Shown here: piece after piece, positions 50,888 through 60,173 of the stretch
Numbering within the stretch: position 1 is the stretch's first letter
Layout of the letters: every line of letters starts with the position of its first letter
Assembly: GCF_029024465.1 (NCBI RefSeq)
Contig: NZ_CP118950.1
Coordinates: 1,116,001-1,180,000, forward strand
Length of the DNA stretch: 64,000 nt
From: Lactococcus garvieae subsp. garvieae
Lineage (GTDB): Bacteria; Bacillota; Bacilli; Lactobacillales; Streptococcaceae
Direction of reading: 5' to 3'
Notes under the pieces: model-generated
Seen by the model: only the letters and a program-made list of their open reading frames with translations
Databases searched by the model: none
Told to the model about the DNA's origin: nothing
Position numbers and translations under genes: made by a program

Positions 50888-51373
50888 TTACAACAATTCT
50901 TTAGTGGAAGAGACCGATAGATCGGCTGCTTCTTTTCTATATTTTTTCAATTTTTCCGCCAAACTTTTATCAGCAAGTGCCAAAATCTGAACCGCATAGA
51001 GGGCTGCATTTTTGGCTCCTGCAGAGCCTATAGCCATACTGGCAACAGGAACTCCACCCGGCATCTGGACAATGGAGTAAAGGCTATCGAGGCCTGATAA
51101 GGCACGTGATTGAATAGGCACACCAATCACAGGAAGCAAGGTCATTGCAGCAACCATTCCAGGTAAATGCGCCGCGCCTCCCGCACCAGCAATTATGAGC
51201 TTGTAACCTTGTTGCTCCGCATTTTTCGCAAAATTCATCATAATTTCTGGCGTCCGGTGAGCGGAGACAACTTTTTTATCAAAATCTATACCGAACGTCT
51301 CCAAAATATGAGCCGCTTGTTTCATTGTCTCCCAATCTGAAAGTGATCCCATAATAACTGCAACATCTGCCAT
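50888..51373 (-). CDS. purE: N5-carboxyaminoimidazole ribonucleotide mutase
   Basis: A 161-residue class I Pur[12 protein letters not shown] at the N-terminus, SAHRTPE, and [16 protein letters not shown], the active-site loops. It converts N5-CAIR to CAIR. It lies 2 nt after purD and is followed, after a terminator hairpin, by purK. Confidence 0.96.
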   Translation of the reverse strand: MADVAVIMGSLSDWETMKQAAHILETFGIDFDKKVVSAHRTPEIMMNFAKNAEQQGYKLIIAGAGGAAHLPGMVAAMTLLPVIGVPIQSRALSGLDSLYSIVQMPGGVPVASMAIGSAGAKNAALYAVQILALADKSLAEKLKKYRKEAADLSVSSTKELL

Positions 51374-51375
51374 TT

Positions 51376-52608
51376 TTATACTCCTTTATTTCCAATATCT
51401 TTACGATAAAACATTCCTGTGTTGTCTAATTTATCTAATTTCTCGTAAAGGGACTGCTGAATACTTTTTATTTCTTTGCCGGTTTCAGTTACCATGTATA
51501 TGCGCCCCCCCTTTGAAAGGAGCTTTCCGTCTTTTTTTATAACACCAGCATAAAAACAGTTCAAATCCTGCATCTCTGGTAGAACAACACTCTCTGTTGA
51601 GGCGTCTGGATAGCCCTGATTTGCTACAACTACGCCTAAGGTAACTTCTTCAGTATTACAGGTCAAATTTGGCTCGCGTCCTTGCAAGATATCCAATACA
51701 TTTTCAAAAAAATCACTGGTAATCGTTTCTAAAACCACTTGCGTTTCTGGGTCACCAAAACGTGCATTAAATTCAATCGTTTTTACACCTTCGGCTGTCA
51801 CTATTAATCCTGCATAAAGAATACCCGTAAAAGCCTTATTCTCTGCCTCTAACCCAGATACAGTTGGCTGGACAATTTTTTCTATGGCTTCCTGTACCAC
51901 GGCTTCTGGAATATGAGGTACAGGTGCATAAGCACCCATCCCGCCTGTATTTGGGCCTTGATCACCGTCAAAGGCACGTTTATGATCTTGCGCAATAGGT
52001 AACGGGTAAATCTTTCCTTCATGTACTAAGCTGAAAAGTGAAAACTCTTCGCCCTCAAGGTATTCCTCTACCACAACTTTTGCTTCTTTTGTCTGGAAAA
52101 TATCTGCTAAAGCAGCTTTTGCCGCTTCTAAATCCATGGCAACTGTGACACCTTTACCTGCAGCTAAACCATCTGCCTTGATAACAATCGGTGCGCCTTT
52201 TGTCTCAACATAAATTAGAGCATTGGCAAAATCCGTAAAGCTCTCATAGTCTGCCGTGGGCACGCCATATTTTTTCATTATTGACTTGGCAAAAGTTTTA
52301 CTGCCCTCGATTTGAGCAGCCTCAGCTCTCGGTCCAAATATAAGCAGCCCCTCATCTAAGAAAGCATCCACAATACCGTTCATTAATGCTGTTTCTGGAC
52401 CAACAAAAGTCAAGTCTACTTTTTTCTTTTTCGCAAATTCCACCAACAAATGATTTTCAAGTTCGGAAATAGCTACATTTTCCAGCTTTTCCTCCGTCAT
52501 ACCCACATTTCCTGGGCAAATAAAAACTTTATCTACTTTTTCACTTTTTGCAAACTTTCGTGCAAGTGCATGTTCACGCCCACCTGAACCAATAACTAAA
52601 ACCCTCAT
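51376..52608 (-). CDS. purD: Phosphoribosylamine-glycine ligase
   Basis: A 410-residue ATP-grasp enzyme joining glycine to phosphoribosylamine (GAR synthetase). [12 protein letters not shown] at the N-terminus, [27 protein letters not shown] and [12 protein letters not shown] are typical. The ATG with GAGG just upstream begins [10 protein letters not shown]; a longer frame adds seven basic residues without support. A perfect PurBox lies about 78 bp upstream of the predicted transcription start. Confidence 0.95.
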   Translation of the reverse strand: MRVLVIGSGGREHALARKFAKSEKVDKVFICPGNVGMTEEKLENVAISELENHLLVEFAKKKKVDLTFVGPETALMNGIVDAFLDEGLLIFGPRAEAAQIEGSKTFAKSIMKKYGVPTADYESFTDFANALIYVETKGAPIVIKADGLAAGKGVTVAMDLEAAKAALADIFQTKEAKVVVEEYLEGEEFSLFSLVHEGKIYPLPIAQDHKRAFDGDQGPNTGGMGAYAPVPHIPEAVVQEAIEKIVQPTVSGLEAENKAFTGILYAGLIVTAEGVKTIEFNARFGDPETQVVLETITSDFFENVLDILQGREPNLTCNTEEVTLGVVVANQGYPDASTESVVLPEMQDLNCFYAGVIKKDGKLLSKGGRIYMVTETGKEIKSIQQSLYEKLDKLDNTGMFYRKDIGNKGV

Positions 52609-52633
52609 ATTTCCTCGCTTTCTTCTCACTTCT

Positions 52634-52639
52634 ATCTTA
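52634..52639 (-). promoter_or_regulatory. Possible -10 of purD
   Basis: TAAGAT on the minus strand about 26 nt before the ATG. The -35 is poor, as expected for an activator-dependent promoter. Weak on its own. Confidence 0.4.
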
Positions 52640-52658
52640 AGATATTTAGAGAAAAAGA

Positions 52659-52678
52659 AAAAGCCCCAAGGGGCTTTT
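52659..52678 (-). terminator. Terminator of the HAD gene, between PurBox and purD
   Basis: AAAAGCCCC/GGGGCTTTT with a 2-nt loop and T-rich tail on the minus strand. Confidence 0.85.
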
Positions 52679-52697
52679 CTAAATATATTCTTATTCT

Positions 52698-52710
52698 ATT
52701 GTTCGGAATT
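52698..52710 (-). promoter_or_regulatory. PurBox upstream of purD
   Basis: AATTCCGAACAAT on the minus strand matches AWWWCCGAACWWT at all 13 positions. PurR activates pur genes from such boxes in L. lactis. The box lies just after the stop of the upstream HAD gene. Confidence 0.8.
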
Positions 52711-52711
52711 A

Positions 52712-53404
52712 TCAAGCGAGGACAGGAAGAGAAGGTATTTCTAATAAATCTTCGATGACACAATCTGGTGTTAAATCTTTTTGAGCTTCCAAGTGTTTAG
52801 GGTTATACCAGATCGTCTTAATACCTGCATTTTTCCCGCCGAGGATATCCGTAGCCAAAGTATCACCAACAATCGCAAAATCTTTATCTGCAGCGTGATC
52901 GATGTGGTCAAACACATAATCAAAGAATTCTTTTGATGGTTTATGTTTTCCAATCTCTTCACTGATAAAAATTTCTTGGAAATATCCGGCAATGCCAGAT
53001 TCTAAAATTCGTGGACGAGAAACTTTGGATGTACCGTTACTCACAATGTACATCTCTGTCGCTTCTTGCGCCAGTCGATCCAAAAGTTCCATGGCATGAT
53101 CCATCAATTCATGACCTTGAGCCAAGTGAAGTTGGTAAGCTGCATCAACAGCTGAAGCATCATAAGCTTCTTTAACTCCCAAAGCTGTAAAAGCATGTGC
53201 AAAGCGTGTAGAAAGAAGCTCTTCACGACTGATTTCTCCTGCTTCATGACTTCGCCAAAGGGCTTTGTTTTCACGTGAGTAGATGGCTCTGTTTTCTTTT
53301 GTATCTTCAATATGGTATTGCTCAAAGATTTTGCCTAAAGCCATGTACTCTGCCTTATCAAAATCAAGAAGTGTGTTGTCTATGTCAAAAAGTAATACAG
53401 TCAT
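52712..53404 (-). CDS. HAD-family phosphatase (YjjG-like)
   Basis: A 230-residue HAD hydrolase: motif I DIDNTLLDFD, motif II IVSNGTS, motif III Lys in KHKPSKEFF, motif IV VGDTLATDI. The helical cap follows the first motif, as in YjjG/YfnB 5'-nucleotidases that clear non-canonical pyrimidine nucleotides. Located between treC and purD with its own terminator. Confidence 0.9.
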   Translation of the reverse strand: MTVLLFDIDNTLLDFDKAEYMALGKIFEQYHIEDTKENRAIYSRENKALWRSHEAGEISREELLSTRFAHAFTALGVKEAYDASAVDAAYQLHLAQGHELMDHAMELLDRLAQEATEMYIVSNGTSKVSRPRILESGIAGYFQEIFISEEIGKHKPSKEFFDYVFDHIDHAADKDFAIVGDTLATDILGGKNAGIKTIWYNPKHLEAQKDLTPDCVIEDLLEIPSLPVLA

Positions 53405-53490
53405 TTTTATCTCTTTCTAAAAATTTATGATAGCTCTAGTTTAACGATTTCATCATATTTTTTCAACAAAAGAGACTTTTATCACGGACA

Positions 53491-55101
53491 TTATCTAGCC
53501 AATAAAGCAACCGACTGATAAGGCGCCAGTGTTTCAGACTTGTATGAATCATAGTTATTCACGAAGACTTCTGCATCTTCAAACCCTGGGGGCAAGCTAA
53601 AGTTCACGCTGTGATTGGCAAAGTTATTCAATACAAGTAAACGCTGGCCTTCATATTCGCGCACAAAAGCATAAATGTGCTCTGAATCTTTAAGTGCAGC
53701 TTTATAATCTCCCTCCGAAATAATTTTTTCCGTTTTTCGCAAACGAATCATTTCTTTATAGAAATTATAGATTTCTCCGTTTTTATCTCTTTTCAGATTA
53801 ATGTCGGTATGTTTGCCCACCTTCAACCACGGCTCTCCTTTGGTGAACCCCGCATTTGCGCTATCGTCCCATTGCATCGGCGTTCTTGAATTATCACGTG
53901 ATTTACTGCTGATTATTTCAAAAGCTTCGGCTTCTGTTTTTCCTTGTTCCAAGAGCCGTTCGTAAGCATTTAAAGCTTCTAAATCTTGATAATCAGCGAC
54001 AGAATCATAATCAGGGTCAATCATACCAATTTCTTCCCCCATATAAATAAAGGGTGTGCCACGGCTGAGGTGAATCGCGGCAGCCAGCATTGTTGCTCCT
54101 TTGATACGGAAATTTTTCACATCCACAAAACGATTGAGTGCCCGAGGTTGATCATGATTATTCCAGAAAGTAGCATTCCAGCCCCCACCTTCTGCCATTT
54201 TTTCGCCCCATTCATGGAAAAGCACTTTAAGTGCTTGAAAGTCAAAGGGAACTTTTGTCCATTTATCACCAGCTTTGTAATCTGTTTTTAGATGATGGAA
54301 ATTAAAAACCATACTGAGTTCTTTTCGCTCCGGTTGCGTATAGAGAATACTGTTTTCAATTGACGTTGAGCTCATTTCTCCCACAGTGATGGCATGTTCA
54401 TCTTGACCAAAGGTGGCCGCATTGAGCATTTTTAGATATTCATGCGTGATAGGTTTATCTGTATACTCAAATTTTCCATCAAATTCTGGGTTGTTTTTAA
54501 GTATTTCGTCTTTTCCAATAACGTTTATCACGTCAAAGCGAAAGCCTGATATACCTTTGTCACGCCAAAAATTGACAACTTCAAACAGTTCTTGGCGGAC
54601 ATTTGGATTACGCCAATTTAAGTCGGCTTGGGAAATATCATAAAGATGAAGATAATATTTACCTGTATCTCCAAATGGTGCCCAAGCATTGCCGCCAAAT
54701 TTCGACACCCAATCCGTAGGTTCATCTCTAAGAATGAAGAAATCTTGGTAATATTTATCACCGGCAAGAGCTTTTTTAAACCACTCATGTTCTGTTGAAA
54801 CATGGTTCAATACCATGTCCAACATAAATTCAATACCTAACTCTTTGCCACGCGCTACCATTTGATCAAAATCTTTAAAATCACCAAATACTGGATCTAT
54901 ATTAGTATAGTCAGAAATATCATAACCATTATCTCTTTGCGGACTGGGGTAAAAAGGATTAAGCCAAATCATGTCGATTCCTAATTCCGCCAAATAAGGT
55001 AATTTTTCCGTTACCCCTCTGAGATCACCAATACCATTTCCTGTCGTGTCTAAAAATGATTTAGGGTAAATTTGATAGATGACTTTTTCACTCAATGTCA
55101 T
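53491..55101 (-). CDS. treC: Trehalose-6-phosphate hydrolase
   Basis: A 536-residue GH13 enzyme splitting trehalose-6-phosphate into glucose and glucose-6-phosphate. The start KVIYQIYPKSFLDTTGNGIGDLRG is shared with alpha-phosphotrehalases; FRFDVINVIGK holds the nucleophile Asp, VGEMSSTS the acid/base Glu, and WNNHDQPRALNRF the third carboxylate. It ends the treBC operon 19 nt after the EIIBC gene. Oligo-1,6-glucosidase is the nearest alternative, but the trehalose PTS context fits better. Confidence 0.9.
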   Translation of the reverse strand: MTLSEKVIYQIYPKSFLDTTGNGIGDLRGVTEKLPYLAELGIDMIWLNPFYPSPQRDNGYDISDYTNIDPVFGDFKDFDQMVARGKELGIEFMLDMVLNHVSTEHEWFKKALAGDKYYQDFFILRDEPTDWVSKFGGNAWAPFGDTGKYYLHLYDISQADLNWRNPNVRQELFEVVNFWRDKGISGFRFDVINVIGKDEILKNNPEFDGKFEYTDKPITHEYLKMLNAATFGQDEHAITVGEMSSTSIENSILYTQPERKELSMVFNFHHLKTDYKAGDKWTKVPFDFQALKVLFHEWGEKMAEGGGWNATFWNNHDQPRALNRFVDVKNFRIKGATMLAAAIHLSRGTPFIYMGEEIGMIDPDYDSVADYQDLEALNAYERLLEQGKTEAEAFEIISSKSRDNSRTPMQWDDSANAGFTKGEPWLKVGKHTDINLKRDKNGEIYNFYKEMIRLRKTEKIISEGDYKAALKDSEHIYAFVREYEGQRLLVLNNFANHSVNFSLPPGFEDAEVFVNNYDSYKSETLAPYQSVALLAR

Positions 55102-55120
55102 AATTTTTTCCTTTTGTTTC

Positions 55121-56665
55121 TTATTTATTTACGGCTGATTTAAAGACGTTTTTCTTTTCAAGCCCTGTTCCCATTGTATCTGAGTCTTTGAAGCCAAAGA
55201 ACCAAACCAATGTCATGGATACAACAATACAAACGGCTGTCGCAATCCAAAAGTAGATAAAGTTGTTAGGATTGCCCGCAGCATGAGTCAAAGGATTTGT
55301 CGTTGCCGCGAAGTTAGGGAAACCAATAAGTGAGCCTGAGAAGCCATACATATGTAGGTCAAATAAGCCAGCAACCGCAGCACCTGCAGCTGCACCGATC
55401 GAACTCATGATGAAGACGCGAATGTATTTTAAGTTAATCCCATACATGGCTGGCTCCGTTACCCCACAGAAAGCTGAAATTGCTGCTGGTAGAGCTAATC
55501 CTTTAAGACTTTGTTGGCGCGTTTTGAGAAAGACTGTTAGAGCGCCTGCACCTTGTGCCAACATTGTAAAGGAAACGATCATGTTAATATTTGATTCCCC
55601 TGTTGTTACGATTTGTTGAGTCAAGATAGGAATAACCAACCAATGGAGACCAAAGATAACCAGAACTTGGTAAAGTCCGCCAATAATTGCTCCTGCGATA
55701 GTGAGGTTAAGGTTAATCAACCCTGTAATAACTGAAGCAAGCGCAGAGGAAACAATACTAATTACGGGACCTACCAACAAGAGCACTAATGAAGCTACTA
55801 CAAAGAAGGTAATCATCGGTACAAAAATTGAACGAAGCGCTAAAGGCATGTGTTTCTTAAGCCAAGCCCCGATTGGTTTAGCCATCCAAGCGGCTACAAT
55901 AATCGGGAAAATAGTATAAGCATAATTTGGTAGACTGACAGGAATATTAAAATAACTTGTATTAAAAGTTACGCCAAATAATTCCATAACTACTGGTGCT
56001 TTTCCAGCTACAATCTCTCCCTTTTCAATAACATTAGGTGCTGCAACTAGACCTTGTAAAGCAGGGTGGATCATAAATCCACCAACTGCAGCCACGACAA
56101 ACGGGTCTGAACCTAACTGTTTGGCAGCAGCATAACCTACCAAGACAGGGAGGAAGTAGAATGGTGCCATCGCCATTGTTGAAATAATAATATAGGTTGG
56201 ATCTGTCGGACTAATAAGTTCAAAAATATGATTTCCTTTAACAAACATGTTAAGAATCCCGTTAATCATACCGCCAGCCGCTAATAAACCGATAATCGGC
56301 ATCATTGATCCTGTAATTGTTCCAACTACAACTTGAAAAGCGCGAATGATAGGGTTTTTAGAAACTTTAGTTTCCACGACTTCCTCATTACTTTCGCCAT
56401 CCACTACACGGCTCCCCAGCTGTGCAACAATTTCGTCATAGACGTCTTCAACAGCTTGACCGATAACGACTTGGTACTGCCCCAAATTTGCATTGTAGAC
56501 AACCCCGGCTACCCCATCCATTGCTTCAAGTTTTTCATCGTCTGCTTTTTCTTTGTCGACTAAATAGAAACGTAAGCGTGTGATACAGTGAATCACCTTT
56601 GTGATATTTTCCTCACCACCAACAGCGGCAATGATTTCTGTTGCTAATTTTTTGTAATCTGCCAT
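55121..56665 (-). CDS. treB: PTS EIIBC component, trehalose type
   Basis: A 514-residue permease: EIIB domain (about 1-85) with the phosphocysteine in KVIHCITRLRF, then the EIIC membrane domain (about 105-500) of the glucose/sucrose/trehalose superfamily with about ten helices. It lacks a fused EIIA; the following gene supplies one. Substrate inferred from treC and the divergent regulator; sucrose or maltose EIIBC proteins are the alternatives. Confidence 0.88.
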   Translation of the reverse strand: MADYKKLATEIIAAVGGEENITKVIHCITRLRFYLVDKEKADDEKLEAMDGVAGVVYNANLGQYQVVIGQAVEDVYDEIVAQLGSRVVDGESNEEVVETKVSKNPIIRAFQVVVGTITGSMMPIIGLLAAGGMINGILNMFVKGNHIFELISPTDPTYIIISTMAMAPFYFLPVLVGYAAAKQLGSDPFVVAAVGGFMIHPALQGLVAAPNVIEKGEIVAGKAPVVMELFGVTFNTSYFNIPVSLPNYAYTIFPIIVAAWMAKPIGAWLKKHMPLALRSIFVPMITFFVVASLVLLLVGPVISIVSSALASVITGLINLNLTIAGAIIGGLYQVLVIFGLHWLVIPILTQQIVTTGESNINMIVSFTMLAQGAGALTVFLKTRQQSLKGLALPAAISAFCGVTEPAMYGINLKYIRVFIMSSIGAAAGAAVAGLFDLHMYGFSGSLIGFPNFAATTNPLTHAAGNPNNFIYFWIATAVCIVVSMTLVWFFGFKDSDTMGTGLEKKNVFKSAVNK

Positions 56666-56677
56666 GATTTCTCCTTT

Positions 56678-57163
56678 TTATTTTGCAGTTGCTTGGCCCA
56701 ACATATCACCTGCTTGAGCATTTCCTTTTTGAACGGTAAGACTGTCGAGTTTTTCATTTGTATTCGTAATTAAAATCATACTCGTAAGTGGTAATCCTGC
56801 TGCTTCAACTTCTTTCCAATTGACCTGTCCCAGAGCATCGCCGCCCTCAACTCTATCACCTACTTTAACCTTAATCTGAAAAGGTTGTCCATTTAAACTT
56901 ACTGTATCAATTCCGAGATGAAGCAACACTTCTAAACCATCTGCCCGCTTGAATCCGATAGCATGTCCTTGTACCAAACTGACTTCTCCTGCTACTGGAC
57001 TGACAATCTCACTACTTGTAGGTTCAATAGCATAGCCATCTCCCATAACTTTTTTGGCAAATACAGGGTCGGAAACCTTTTCCAAATCAATAACTGTACC
57101 CGCTAAAGGTGCATAGAGGTTCTTGTCCTCACTCACACTTTTTTTCTTTCCAAAACCAAACAT
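56678..57163 (-). CDS. PTS EIIA component (glucose/Crr type)
   Basis: A 161-residue EIIA of the glucose family: APLAGTVIDLEKVSDPVFA near the N-terminus, the phosphohistidine pair region FKRADGLEVLLHLGIDTVSLNGQPF and VGDRVEGGDALGQV. It passes phosphate to the EIIBC encoded 12 nt downstream. It is the first gene after the operator-controlled promoter. Confidence 0.93.
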   Translation of the reverse strand: MFGFGKKKSVSEDKNLYAPLAGTVIDLEKVSDPVFAKKVMGDGYAIEPTSSEIVSPVAGEVSLVQGHAIGFKRADGLEVLLHLGIDTVSLNGQPFQIKVKVGDRVEGGDALGQVNWKEVEAAGLPLTSMILITNTNEKLDSLTVQKGNAQAGDMLGQATAK

Positions 57164-57193
57164 CTTTATTCTCCTTCAATAAAAATAAACTAC

Positions 57194-57211
57194 AACTTGT
57201 ACGTACAAGTT
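57194..57211. promoter_or_regulatory. TreR-type operator
   Basis: AACTTGTACGTACAAGTT is an 18-bp perfect palindrome starting right after the -10 of the tre operon, between it and the divergent regulator gene. It fits GntR/HutC half sites such as TTGTA-N2-TACAA. Confidence 0.75.
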
Positions 57212-57212
57212 T

Positions 57213-57241
57213 ATAATAGCAAAATGAAAGCGGTTTTGCAA
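57213..57241 (-). promoter_or_regulatory. Promoter of the tre operon
   Basis: TTGCAA, 17-bp spacer, TATTAT on the minus strand. Confidence 0.75.
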
Positions 57242-57250
57242 GCGGTTATA
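57225..57250 (+). promoter_or_regulatory. Two overlapping cre-like sequences
   Basis: TGAAAGCGGTTTTG (57225-57238) and TGCAAGCGGTTATA (57237-57250) each match the cre pattern TGWAANCGNTNWCA at 12 of 14 positions and cover the -35 region. CcpA repression would be expected. Confidence 0.5.
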
Positions 57251-57277
57251 TTTTCACTTTAACTTAAAGTGGTTTTT

Positions 57278-57286
57278 TGTTACACT
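57278..57286 (+). promoter_or_regulatory. Extended -10 of treR (leaderless start)
   Basis: TG-T-TACACT, six bases, ATG. A TTTAAC at 57258-57263, 17 bp upstream, may be a weak -35. Confidence 0.5.
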
Positions 57287-57292
57287 TAGGTT

Positions 57293-58009
57293 ATGAAAAA
57301 GTACGAAATTATTCTTCGGGATTTGGAGAAAAAAATTCATGAAGGAAGATATCCCGAAAATGAGCTCTTGCCCAGTGAAAACCAGCTTACAGTGCTCTAT
57401 CAAACAAGCCGCGCAACAGTAAGACAAGCACTAAAAATCTTGGAAGAAAACGGGATTATTCAACGCCGTCATGGCTTTGGCTCCATTGTTATCCCAAGAG
57501 AGAGATTGATGTTTCCTATTTCAGGTTTAACTTCTTTCAAAGAGCTTAAAGACTCTTTAAACTTCAGCTCAACCACTGAAATATTAATTTTTGAAAAAAT
57601 AACTGTAGATAAACAACTCTCAGAACTTTCTTTTTTTGAAGAAGGTACTCAAGCTTTCCATATCCTCCGCCGACGAAATATCGATGAACAGTTTGTTATC
57701 CTAGACCGTGACTATATTTTGGCTTCTGCAGCACCTGATATGACCAGAGAAAAAGTGAAGTCTTCTCTATATGCTTATCTTGAAGATCACGTGCATCTCG
57801 ATATTTCATATGCTCAAAAAGAAATCACAATTGATTTTGTCAATGATGAAGATAAAACTTATTTGGATTTGAACCCTAAAGACCGCCATGTCGTGAGCGT
57901 GCGCAGTCATGTTTACCTCGCGAATAATAATGTTTTTCAGTACACAGAAAGCCGACATCAAGTGGATAAGTTTCGCTTTACTGAGTTTTCGAGACGGCAA
58001 AAACATTAA
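57293..58009 (+). CDS. treR: GntR/HutC-family repressor of the trehalose operon
   Basis: A 238-residue regulator: GntR winged helix (about 4-70, ENELLPSENQLTVLYQTSRATVRQALKILEENG in outline) and UTRA ligand domain (about 85-235). TreR proteins of this family sense trehalose-6-phosphate. It is divergent from the tre operon with the palindrome between. There is no ribosome site; the ATG is 6 nt after an extended -10, so a leaderless mRNA is likely. Confidence 0.88.
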   Translation: MKKYEIILRDLEKKIHEGRYPENELLPSENQLTVLYQTSRATVRQALKILEENGIIQRRHGFGSIVIPRERLMFPISGLTSFKELKDSLNFSSTTEILIFEKITVDKQLSELSFFEEGTQAFHILRRRNIDEQFVILDRDYILASAAPDMTREKVKSSLYAYLEDHVHLDISYAQKEITIDFVNDEDKTYLDLNPKDRHVVSVRSHVYLANNNVFQYTESRHQVDKFRFTEFSRRQKH

Positions 58010-58044
58010 TAAAAAGCTAGACTCTCGTCTAGCTTTTTATTAAT
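58005..58044. terminator. Bidirectional terminator between treR and purH
   Basis: Perfect 18-bp stem ATTAATAAAAAGCTAGAC with a 4-nt loop; both converging stop codons lie inside it. Confidence 0.9.
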
Positions 58045-59590
58045 GACGGAAATGTCTCACACCCGTAAAGACCATCGTGATCCCATGCTTGTCACACGCG
58101 TCAATGACTTCTTGATCGCGGACAGACCCACCCGGTTGGACAATTGCTTTGATGCCAGATTTGGCAATCTCATCAATATTATCTGCAAAGGGGAAGAAGG
58201 CATCAGAGGCAAGCACAGCATTATCTAGACCTTTTTCCTGCGCTGCTTCGATGGCTATTTTAACCGAAGCTACACGGTTGGTTTGACCAGGGCCAACGCC
58301 CAGTGTTTGGTGTTCATTTGTGACAATAATACCGTTAGACTTCACATATTTGACCGCTTTCCAGGCAAATTTTAGCGCCTCCCATTGCTCCTTATTAGGT
58401 TGGGCTTGCGTTGCTACTGTCCAACTTTCTGGTTGTTCTGCAACAACATCTTGCTCCTGGATTAAAACACCACCAAGCACACCTGTAATCATGGCTTCTT
58501 TTTCTGACGCTGCAATTTGTTCAAAATCAAGCGTAAGCAAACGGATATTTTTCTTTTTTGTCAAAATTGCCAGAGCTTCATCAGAAAAGGCTGGGGCAAT
58601 TATGATTTCTAAAAATATTTTGCTCATTTTCTCAGCTGTTTTTTGGTCAACAGGGCGATTTAAAACGACAATACCGCCGAAGATGGAGACGGGGTCGGCC
58701 TCATAAGCGTAATCCCAAGCCTGCTCAATCGTTTCAGCTTGGCCTATGCCGCAAGGATTCATGTGTTTAAGGGCTACAACTGTTGGTTGCTCCGTAAAAT
58801 CACGCGCAATCTGCAAGGCTGCATCTGCATCACGTACGTTGTTGTATGATAATTCTTTCCCGTTTAATTGCACACTTTGACCAATCGAATAAGGAGTTGG
58901 AAGTGCATTTTCATAAAAATCGGCATCTTGTTGTGGATTTTCACCATAACGCATTCCTTGTTTTAAATCATAGGTCAGTGTCAGCTTTTCCGGCTTTTCC
59001 TCTTGATCAGAAAATTTTTCTGTTAAATATTGTGCAATGAGCGCGTCATATGCAGCAGTATGTCGAAAAGCTTTAGCCGCCAAGCGTTGACGAAGCTCTA
59101 AGCTGGTTTCACCCGCTTTTTCAAGTTCTTCGAGTACTGCAGCATAGTCCGTTGGATCAACAAGAACAGTAACATCTGCATGATTTTTAGCTGCAGAACG
59201 CAACATCGAAGGACCACCAATATCAATATTTTCGACAATTGTTTGATGATCAGCTCCTGATAAGAGTGCCTCTTTGAAAGGATAAAGATTGACAACAACC
59301 AAATCAATGGGTGTAATATTGTGCTCTTCTAAGGCAAGGAGGTGGCTGTCCAAATCACGTCGTGCCAAAAGTCCGCCATGAATCATTGGATGCAATGTTT
59401 TCACACGCCCATCCATCATTTCCGGAAAATGCGTCACTTCTTCAATCGCTAAGGTTGCAATACCTGCTTCATCTAAAGCTTTTTTTGTTCCGCCCGTTGA
59501 GATAATTTCAAAACCGAGTTTACTTAAAGACCCAGCCAATTCAACACTTCCATTTTTATCTGACACACTAATAAGCGCACGTTTAGTCAT
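58040..59590 (-). CDS. purH: Bifunctional AICAR transformylase / IMP cyclohydrolase
   Basis: A 516-residue enzyme doing the last two steps of IMP synthesis. N-terminal MGS-like cyclohydrolase (about 1-150, [25 protein letters not shown]) and AICAR formyltransferase (about 200-516, [26 protein letters not shown]). Its stop lies within the shared terminator with treR. Gap of 40 nt to purN, no terminator between. Confidence 0.96.
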   Translation of the reverse strand: MTKRALISVSDKNGSVELAGSLSKLGFEIISTGGTKKALDEAGIATLAIEEVTHFPEMMDGRVKTLHPMIHGGLLARRDLDSHLLALEEHNITPIDLVVVNLYPFKEALLSGADHQTIVENIDIGGPSMLRSAAKNHADVTVLVDPTDYAAVLEELEKAGETSLELRQRLAAKAFRHTAAYDALIAQYLTEKFSDQEEKPEKLTLTYDLKQGMRYGENPQQDADFYENALPTPYSIGQSVQLNGKELSYNNVRDADAALQIARDFTEQPTVVALKHMNPCGIGQAETIEQAWDYAYEADPVSIFGGIVVLNRPVDQKTAEKMSKIFLEIIIAPAFSDEALAILTKKKNIRLLTLDFEQIAASEKEAMITGVLGGVLIQEQDVVAEQPESWTVATQAQPNKEQWEALKFAWKAVKYVKSNGIIVTNEHQTLGVGPGQTNRVASVKIAIEAAQEKGLDNAVLASDAFFPFADNIDEIAKSGIKAIVQPGGSVRDQEVIDACDKHGITMVFTGVRHFRH

Positions 59591-59630
59591 TTTTATTCCT
59601 TTTCTATTTTTAAGTTTATAATAGCTCTTA

Positions 59631-60173
59631 CTATTTTTTGATAAGCTCTTGTACTACTTTTATATACAATTCATGCTCTGCTTGATGGAGCTTTTTTTCA
59701 TACTCAGCGAGTTCCCGATGATAATCAAGCTGCTGCTGGGCTAAAATTTCTCCTGTATCGACGCCTGAATCCACCCAATGAACTGTGATTCCTAAACCTT
59801 CTTGAGCTTGCCAGGATTCCTCCAAAGCATGAGCTGAACCAGCAAAAGCTGGCAGATAAGAGGGATGTATATTAATAATTCGTCCTTCATAAGCTTGTAA
59901 AAGAGTGGGACCAACAATTTTCATATAACCTGCAAGACAAATCAAATCAATCTGGTGGTCACGAAGTAAAGCAACTAAGGTTTCTTCATAACTCTGCTTA
60001 TCAGCAAAAGATTTTAACGTAAAGCTGACGGCAGTTACATTGAGCTTCTGCGCTCTTTGCAGAGCATAAGCCTCAGTCTTATCCGAGAACAAGAGCTGAA
60101 TTTCCGTGGGAAAAGCTTGAGCGAGGGCTTCAAAGTTAGATCCTGATCCTGAGGCAAAAACGGCAATCCTCAT
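59631..60173 (-). CDS. purN: Phosphoribosylglycinamide formyltransferase
   Basis: A 180-residue GAR transformylase using 10-formyl-THF. [12 protein letters not shown] (phosphate binding) and [14 protein letters not shown] with the catalytic His are seen, plus [17 protein letters not shown]. It overlaps purM by 4 nt (ATGA). Confidence 0.95.
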   Translation of the reverse strand: MRIAVFASGSGSNFEALAQAFPTEIQLLFSDKTEAYALQRAQKLNVTAVSFTLKSFADKQSYEETLVALLRDHQIDLICLAGYMKIVGPTLLQAYEGRIINIHPSYLPAFAGSAHALEESWQAQEGLGITVHWVDSGVDTGEILAQQQLDYHRELAEYEKKLHQAEHELYIKVVQELIKK

